Assembly: GCA_019359235.1 (NCBI GenBank)
Contig: JAHHHT010000025.1
Location: forward strand, 58,414 to 122,413
DNA length: 64,000 nt
From: Oscillatoria princeps RMCB-10
GTDB taxonomy: Bacteria; Cyanobacteriota; Cyanobacteriia; Cyanobacteriales; Oscillatoriaceae
Reading direction: 5' to 3'
Part shown: positions 59,423 through 64,000 of the stretch, piece after piece
How the letters are laid out: each line of letters opens with the position of its first letter
Numbering within the stretch: the stretch's first letter is position 1
Notes under the pieces: generated by a model
Told to the model about the DNA's origin: nothing
What the model saw: the letters and a program-made list of their open reading frames with translations, nothing else
Database searches by the model: none
Translations under genes and position numbers: made by a program

Positions 59423-60295
59423 ATGCCTTGGTCTCGAATCCTGAGCGGAATTGTCGCGATCGCCCTCGCGCTGGGGATGACTTTACTTGGGGGTTGGTAC
59501 TTCACCCTCTGTTTTGCCATTATTGTCTATCTCGGCCAGCTGGAATACTTTGATCTGGTGCGAGCCACAGGAATTGCGCCGGCAGCTAAAACTACCCTGG
59601 CCGTCAGCCAAGCCTTACTGGTGATTTCTACCATGTCTAGCGAGCTGGCTGACGCCGTACTGCCGGTGGCAGGAACATTTATATGTTTCTACCTGCTGTT
59701 TCAGCCTAAATTAGCCACGATTGCCGATATTTCAGCGTCAATTCTAGGGCTATTTTATGGCGGTTATTTGCCCAGTTACTGGGTGCGGTTGCGAGCTACA
59801 GGCAGCGAAGTGTCCAGTAACCTGCCGATGGGCGGTTACTGGCCAGAAGCCGGGATCGATATCAAGGCGCTGCCAGAGGGACTAACTGTGACATTGCTGG
59901 CGTTCATCTGCATCTGGGCCGCTGATATTGGAGCCTACACTTTCGGCAAGTTTTTCGGTCGGACTCGCCTTTCCGACATCAGCCCCAAAAAGACTGTTGA
60001 GGGAGCCGTGTTTGGAGTCGCCGGCAGCGTGGCGTGTGCGGCGTTCGGCGCTTGGTATCTGGACTGGCCGAGTTGGCAGGCAACCGGCATCGCTTTGGGC
60101 CTGCTGATCGGCATCGCCAGCCTGCTGGGCGACTTAACCGAGTCGATGATGAAGCGGGATGCCGGTGTCAAGGATTCTGGGCAGCTGATTCCTGGCCACG
60201 GCGGCATCTTAGACCGCGCCGACAGCTACGTTTTTACCGCTCCCCTAGTCTATTACTTCGTGACTCTCCTGTTACCTTTGCTGTCGGGCGCTTAG
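59423..60295 (+). CDS. cdsA: Phosphatidate cytidylyltransferase
   Basis: A 290-residue membrane enzyme with about eight hydrophobic segments (first at residues ~6-30). The family signature is intact near the C-terminus: LLGDLTESMMKRDAGVKDSG followed by PGHGGILDRADS. It converts phosphatidate and CTP to CDP-diacylglycerol, the branch point to phosphatidylglycerol, which is essential for photosystems. AGAGAAA lies upstream of the ATG. The catalytic Asp/Lys residues of the signature are all present. It lies in the usual cyanobacterial neighbourhood downstream of cbiT. Confidence 0.95.
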   Translation: MPWSRILSGIVAIALALGMTLLGGWYFTLCFAIIVYLGQLEYFDLVRATGIAPAAKTTLAVSQALLVISTMSSELADAVLPVAGTFICFYLLFQPKLATIADISASILGLFYGGYLPSYWVRLRATGSEVSSNLPMGGYWPEAGIDIKALPEGLTVTLLAFICIWAADIGAYTFGKFFGRTRLSDISPKKTVEGAVFGVAGSVACAAFGAWYLDWPSWQATGIALGLLIGIASLLGDLTESMMKRDAGVKDSGQLIPGHGGILDRADSYVFTAPLVYYFVTLLLPLLSGA

Positions 60296-60312
60296 CGCCG
60301 GTCAACACATCT

Positions 60313-60442
60313 GAGAGCTGATTTATCAAGAAAAAGTGAATCCACAATAAACCGGGTTTTACGCGAAGAAACTGGGTTTCTTGAAGAAACCCGGTTTCTG
60401 GCCCCCATTCAGGATTAACAATTACTTTATAAATCAGCTCTC
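60313..60442. mobile_element. MITE-like element with 18-bp inverted ends
   Basis: GAGAGCTGATTTATCAAG and CTTTATAAATCAGCTCTC are inverted ends matching at 17 of 18 positions. The 130-bp body holds a GAAACTGGGTTTC / GAAACCCGGTTTC palindrome. No coding capacity and no transposase nearby. Confidence 0.7.
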
Positions 60443-60816
60443 TGAAACCGGGGTTATTGAGGCTTGATATCCGAAAAATTGGTCACGCGAGATAAACCCG
60501 GTTTCTTAAACTCGATTTAAAGGCTTGAACGGCCCCCTATAAAAGGAGCGGCAGCCCTGGAAAATGCTGCCGGTCGCCAACTCAGGTTATTCTTATGAAG
60601 CCGTAATAAACGGGGTTTCTTTGATATAGAAGGCCATATTTTAGTGGCTCCTATCCAAAGAAACCCGGTTTCGGGTATGGCAAGGCCGGCGCACAAGAGT
60701 GGCTGGCAAAATCCAAGAAATTCGCCCCCTATTGCCGGTTTTTTCCAGGGAATTAAAACCGGTTTCTTAAGTTTATTTTCTAATACAGGATCTGCGCTGT
60801 GGGGTGCTCTTCACCC
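60443..60816. repeat. Further AAACCGGG/AAACCCGG repeat fragments
   Basis: Several incomplete copies of the GAAACCCGGTTTC family: ~60492, ~60614-60673 (with AGAAGGCC and TATCCAAAGAAACCCGG shared with 35195-35240), and ~60756. No gene is supported. Confidence 0.55.
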
Positions 60817-61644
60817 CTAACCCGGAAGCACGGTGATGCTGCCCCGACAGACCAGCTGGCTTTGGCTGAGGGTTAATTCCTGGATATCAACTTCTGGGCC
60901 TAAATCCAGTTTGAAGTCATCCAGCCGGGGAGCGGGCACTCCGGACGGCGTCTGCAAATGGGGGCCAACAAACTGCAGCTCGCGGTTTGCGCCCGACAAG
61001 CCTGTGCCCAAGACAAAAGGCAGCTCAATGCCTGTGGCAGACACCAAAATGCCGCTGAGAGTCAGCTGACCTGAATCAATGCGAATCTGAGGGTTTTGCA
61101 AAGTAATGGGAAGGGATGCCATCTTGCCAAAAGCAGATGCCGGTTCCAGATTTTGGCACAAAAATTCGATGAGAGCTATAGAGAGTAACGGCGCTGACAG
61201 GGAAGCGTTGAGGTCGGCTTCTCGCAGCAGCAATTCCCCGGCAACCGGCACCGGCTCGCTCAGACGCAGGGGCTTCCCTTTGAGAACCTGACCGATATTG
61301 ATGCGAATGCCGGTGGCGGTGAGTTGAATTTGGCTCAGGTGCAGTCCTTGATAGACGGCACCCTTAGCGGAAAGGGAGACTGAGGGGATCGCACCTTGCA
61401 GGATCTGGCGATCTCCGCCCTCGATTTTCACCTGTAAGTCTTCGACGCGCTCAACTTGCGATTGCAGCCACAGCCGCACCGCCGGTGAGAGCACCTTACT
61501 GATCAGGCGGCTGTGCCGAGCCGGCTCGGCTGGTGAGGCCGCTTTGGCAGCAACTGCTGCAGAGCTCTGCTCCTGCGGAGCCCGCACGGAACGGCCCTGT
61601 TGACGGTCGGGATTGGACTGCGGGGAATCACCCTCGAAAAGCAT
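60817..61644 (-). CDS. DUF2993 (LmeA-like) lipid-binding family protein
   Basis: ATG 61644 gives 275 residues (an upstream in-frame TTG adds two). Residues ~45-275 match DUF2993: LSPAVRLWLQSQVERVEDLQ, GAIPSVSLSAKGAVYQGLHL, IGQVLKGKPLRLSEPVPVAG, and LPITLQNPQIRIDSGQLTL. The fold resembles tubular lipid-binding domains; in actinobacteria (LmeA) it affects mannan-lipid metabolism. The first ~40 residues are Ala/Gln-rich, and no clear signal peptide is present. In cyanobacteria the role is unknown. A GCCGAGCCGGCTCGGC palindrome (61515-61530) lies in the coding sequence. Confidence 0.8.
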   Translation of the reverse strand: MLFEGDSPQSNPDRQQGRSVRAPQEQSSAAVAAKAASPAEPARHSRLISKVLSPAVRLWLQSQVERVEDLQVKIEGGDRQILQGAIPSVSLSAKGAVYQGLHLSQIQLTATGIRINIGQVLKGKPLRLSEPVPVAGELLLREADLNASLSAPLLSIALIEFLCQNLEPASAFGKMASLPITLQNPQIRIDSGQLTLSGILVSATGIELPFVLGTGLSGANRELQFVGPHLQTPSGVPAPRLDDFKLDLGPEVDIQELTLSQSQLVCRGSITVLPG

Positions 61645-62010
61645 GTTCAATTTTCCTAAAAAATCAGGATGGAGGCAATATTAAGTCACAAAATAGTAAA
61701 TATACCGCAAGCATTCAGTCTCAAACCGTCGAGCCCGAGCCTGAAGCGGTCAAAAGTCAGCGGAAGCGTGGAACAATAACTGACAGCCTGCCGTTGCCCC
61801 CCCGACTTCAGATATCGGGGGGAAAGCCGGGGGTTGGGGGCCAGACGCGACAGCTGACAGTCTGACCTTCAGCCGAGCGAGCATGATGTATAAAACAGTG
61901 AGATCCTTGCTATCATCCTTCTTCTTGTAATATTTGTACATAATCGGGGCTGCCCTGACGCCCCGATTCAGCCTAAACCTTATTGATTCGGAGTTGACGC
62001 TAACACGAGC
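61645..62010. other. Divergent spacer between DUF2993 and rluB
   Basis: About 370 bp with no gene. It should contain promoters for both directions, with TACATAATCG near 61938. No listed repeat family was found. Confidence 0.4.
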
Positions 62011-62802
62011 ATGGAGGAAAGACTACAAAAAATCCTCTCTCAGTGGGGCATTGCCTCGCGCCGTCAAGCCGAGGAAATGATCCTTGACGGACGGGTGCGA
62101 CTGAATGGCAGAGTGGTGCAGTTGGGAGAAAAAGCAAATCCAGACCGGGATCTGATTGAAGTCGATGGCGTCCCCCTCAGGGCTGCTCGCCCGCAGCCGG
62201 TATATCTGTTGCTGAACAAACCGGCAGGGGTGGTGTCCACTTGCAGCGATCCCGCAGGGCGCAAGACCGTGCTGGATCTCCTGCCCGGGCCACTCCGCAG
62301 CGGTCAGGGCGTTCACCCGATTGGACGCTTAGATGCGGAATCCACAGGAGCGTTACTGCTGACCAACGATGGGGAGCTGACGTTTGGCCTGACGCACCCC
62401 CGTCACGGCATTCCCAAAACCTATGAAGTGTTGGTGCGGGGGGTTCCGAGTCCTGAGGCAATGCTTGCTTGGCGCAATGGCGTCGTCCTCGACGGCAGAA
62501 AAACACTACCGGCCTCTGTCCGGGCTATCAAGCGGTATCCGGGCACCCAGACGCTTTTGCAAGTAATACTCGTTGAGGGCAGAAATCGACAGATTCGACG
62601 TGTCGCAGAGCAGTTAGGATATCCAGTGATTAACCTGCACCGCACCGCTATTGGCCCAATTCAGCTGCAACCGCCCGGAGAACCACTGTTGCCCAGCGGT
62701 CGAATCCGCCCCCTCAAAGACTTTGAGCTGAGGTTCTTACAAGCCCAACTCTCACTCACACCAGTAAATCTGCCAGCCGACATTGAGGATCGCACTTTAT
62801 GA
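62011..62802 (+). CDS. rluB: RluB/RsuA-family pseudouridine synthase
   Basis: A 263-residue protein. An S4 RNA-binding domain (residues 1-60, ILSQWGIASRRQAEEMILDG) is followed by the catalytic domain: LLNKPAGVVSTCSDPAGRKT, GRLDAESTGALLLTNDGELT with the catalytic Asp, and EGRNRQIRRVAEQLG. These convert uridine to pseudouridine in rRNA. RluB (23S) is more likely than RsuA (16S) by the KPAGVVSTCSDPAGRKTV form, but the distinction is not certain. The stop overlaps the next start by four bases (ATGA), so the two genes are co-translated. Confidence 0.92.
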   Translation: MEERLQKILSQWGIASRRQAEEMILDGRVRLNGRVVQLGEKANPDRDLIEVDGVPLRAARPQPVYLLLNKPAGVVSTCSDPAGRKTVLDLLPGPLRSGQGVHPIGRLDAESTGALLLTNDGELTFGLTHPRHGIPKTYEVLVRGVPSPEAMLAWRNGVVLDGRKTLPASVRAIKRYPGTQTLLQVILVEGRNRQIRRVAEQLGYPVINLHRTAIGPIQLQPPGEPLLPSGRIRPLKDFELRFLQAQLSLTPVNLPADIEDRTL

Positions 62803-63605
62803 ATATTGTCAAGAGGCGTAAGAAAAAAAATATACGCAATTTTGAGCAAGAACGCGCAGAAAAGCTGTCAGAGCTGGGGGCTCGCCTGCATCGGGTGCGC
62901 CTGGAGTTGAATTTGTCCCTGGAAGAAGTTTCGATGAGGACGATGATCGGGCCCAGGCACCTGGAGGCTATTGAGGAGGGCCAGCTGGAACACCTGCCGG
63001 AGCCGATCTACATTCAGGGATTTATTCGGCGCTTTGCCAACGCGCTGGGGTTGAACGGGGCAGAGTTGGCGAGTGATTTTCCTATCGAATCGAATCAGCG
63101 ATTGCTCAACTATCCCTGGATAAATTGGCCATCGGCGCAATTGCGACCGATTCATCTTTATCTGCTGTACATTGCGCTAATTATGTTTTCTGTCCAAAGT
63201 CTGTCGCAGATGCTCGACCGTTCGGCAATGCAGGCCAGCCGCCCCGAGATCGAGCCGCCACCGCCCACCCAGCCGGTTCAGCAACCGGAGCGGCGACCGG
63301 CTCCCAGTCTGGCTAAGTTAACCACTGGGGGCTCTCCGACTCCCAGCGCTGAAAGCGCGGCGGTGCGGGTTGGCCTGACCTTAAAGGCGGAGTCTTGGAT
63401 CGAGATTGTGGCAGACGGCAAAACCCAGTTTGAGGGCGTTCTCCCAGAGGGCACCAAGCGCACTTGGGAGGCCAAGCAGGAACTGGTGGTGCGGGCCGGC
63501 AATGCCGGTGGCGTGCTCGTGGCGGTTAATGACGGACAAGCCAAGCAAATGGGAGCGCCCGGGGAGGTCGAAGAAGTCACTGTTAAAGCCAATCCTCAAT
63601 CTTAA
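62799..63605 (+). CDS. RodZ-like HTH membrane protein
   Basis: A 268-residue protein. Residues ~20-90 are a helix-turn-helix of the RodZ/HTH_25 kind (LGARLHRVRLELNLSLEEVS, IEEGQLEHLPEPIYIQGFIR). One transmembrane segment (~118-140, IHLYLLYIALIMFSVQSL), a Pro-rich linker (EPPPPTQPVQQPERR) and a C-terminal DUF4115-like beta domain (~195-265, LTLKAESWIEIVADGKTQFE; RAGNAGGVLVAVNDGQAKQM) follow. RodZ links the MreB cytoskeleton to the wall-synthesis machine. It is coupled to rluB by an ATGA overlap. Membership in the RodZ group is clear; role in cell shape is by analogy. Confidence 0.88.
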   Translation: MNIVKRRKKKNIRNFEQERAEKLSELGARLHRVRLELNLSLEEVSMRTMIGPRHLEAIEEGQLEHLPEPIYIQGFIRRFANALGLNGAELASDFPIESNQRLLNYPWINWPSAQLRPIHLYLLYIALIMFSVQSLSQMLDRSAMQASRPEIEPPPPTQPVQQPERRPAPSLAKLTTGGSPTPSAESAAVRVGLTLKAESWIEIVADGKTQFEGVLPEGTKRTWEAKQELVVRAGNAGGVLVAVNDGQAKQMGAPGEVEEVTVKANPQS

Positions 63606-63694
63606 GTCAGTGCGCAGTGGCTTCCCTGTGCCACAGCAGCTGCTTTGAGAGCGGCCTGAAGCCGGGGGCGGGGAAAGTGAGCAATCTTGGCGCA

Positions 63695-64000
63695 GCCAAT
63701 GTGTCAAGTGAGGGCCGGCAATAGCGGGTTTAATGACATTTGTTGCCCATTGGGCAACAAATTGGGAAGCCAATGTGTCAAGTGAGGGCCGGCAATAGGG
63801 GGTTTAATGACATTTGTTGCCCATTGGGCAACAAATTGGGAAGCCAATGTGTCAAGTGAGGGCCGGCAATAGCGGGTTTAATGACATTTGTTGCCCATTG
63901 GGCAACAAATTGGGAAGCCAATGTGTCAAGTGAGGGCCGGCAATAGGGGGTTTAATGACATTTGTTGCCCATTGGGCAACAAATTGGGAAGCCAATGTGT
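63695..64000. repeat. 74-bp tandem repeat array with a hairpin in each unit
   Basis: Unit starts are at 63695, 63769, 63843, 63917 and 63991, an exact 74-bp period. Each unit contains TTTGTTGCCCA / TGGGCAACAAA (11-bp arms, one-base centre) and GAGGGCCGGCAATAG. The units alternate AATAGCGGG and AATAGGGGG, so a 148-bp higher-order unit is visible. The array continues beyond the window. It starts ~90 bp after the RodZ-like stop. Not a CRISPR array. Confidence 0.9.

Noticed and set aside
63695..64000. CRISPR array
   Set aside because: The whole 74-bp unit repeats, including the part that would be the spacer; there are no variable spacers and no cas genes.

Overview
This is a 64 kb piece of a cyanobacterial chromosome, most likely from a filamentous, repeat-rich lineage of the Oscillatoriales type. 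The reasons are: family members largely confined to or typical of cyanobacteria (DUF3110, an EGY-like site-2 protease, a TPR-CHAT protein next to a DUF4384 protein, a very long TamB-like protein, a cbiT / lysine-arginine decarboxylase / cdsA neighbourhood); scattered HIP1 octamers (GCGATCGC, for example near 13986, 15037, 31025, 37467 and 59456); and many families of small palindromic repeats of the kind found in large filamentous cyanobacterial genomes. The order-level assignment is inference. I see no rRNA, no tRNA, no CRISPR array and no transposase gene.

Layout. 1-4.8 kb: the end of an SLH/WD40 protein, a GHL10 glycoside-hydrolase-like protein, a VOC (glyoxalase-fold) enzyme and an HD-domain hydrolase. 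4.9-9.5 kb: a two-gene operon of a TPR-CHAT caspase-like protein and a DUF4384 protein. 9.7-13.4 kb: a small conserved-looking protein, a frameshifted and divergent glucose-6-phosphate dehydrogenase-like gene, a Phd/RelE-type toxin-antitoxin pair, and a DUF5678 / retropepsin-like pair. 13.4-18.4 kb: two secreted paralogues sharing a Cys-containing module, then three tiny membrane proteins and a small hypothetical protein in repeat-filled spacers. 18.8-25 kb: a PIN-like protein with a C-terminal membrane segment, an M50 protease, murQ, a DUF3110 protein and an RTX-repeat protein. 25.6-34.8 kb: a TamB-like protein, a small YvlD/holin-like membrane protein and a TPR-FkbM methyltransferase.

35.4-54.2 kb is the most interesting part: a signalling island. 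Transcribed leftward are a coiled-coil protein, a 1027-residue protein joining a cytoplasmic roadblock/longin-like domain to a periplasmic BON-BON-OmpA part, an intact Ras-like small GTPase, and a 2356-residue hybrid histidine kinase with about eight PAS and two GAF domains. A second leftward operon carries a GTPase paralogue whose nucleotide-binding motifs are nearly all destroyed (a pseudo-GTPase), a PAS histidine kinase and a PAS-GAF adenylate cyclase. The three sensor proteins share the same unusual N-terminal domain, so the pattern GTPase plus N-domain sensor occurs twice. A rightward response regulator with a degenerate GGDEF and an intact EAL domain lies between them. Together these predict a GTPase switch wired to the cell wall, to phosphorelay and to cAMP and c-di-GMP signalling.

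54.7-63.6 kb is mostly housekeeping: ychF, a small secreted protein, an Orn/Lys/Arg decarboxylase-family protein, cbiT, cdsA, a DUF2993 protein, an RluB/RsuA pseudouridine synthase and a RodZ-like protein. The window ends in a 74-bp tandem array that continues past the edge.

A second theme is the palindromic repeats. At least eight families occupy the intergenic spacers. Several copies lie in frame inside genes (CHAT, TamB, the hybrid kinase), and three genes take their stop codons from a repeat copy.
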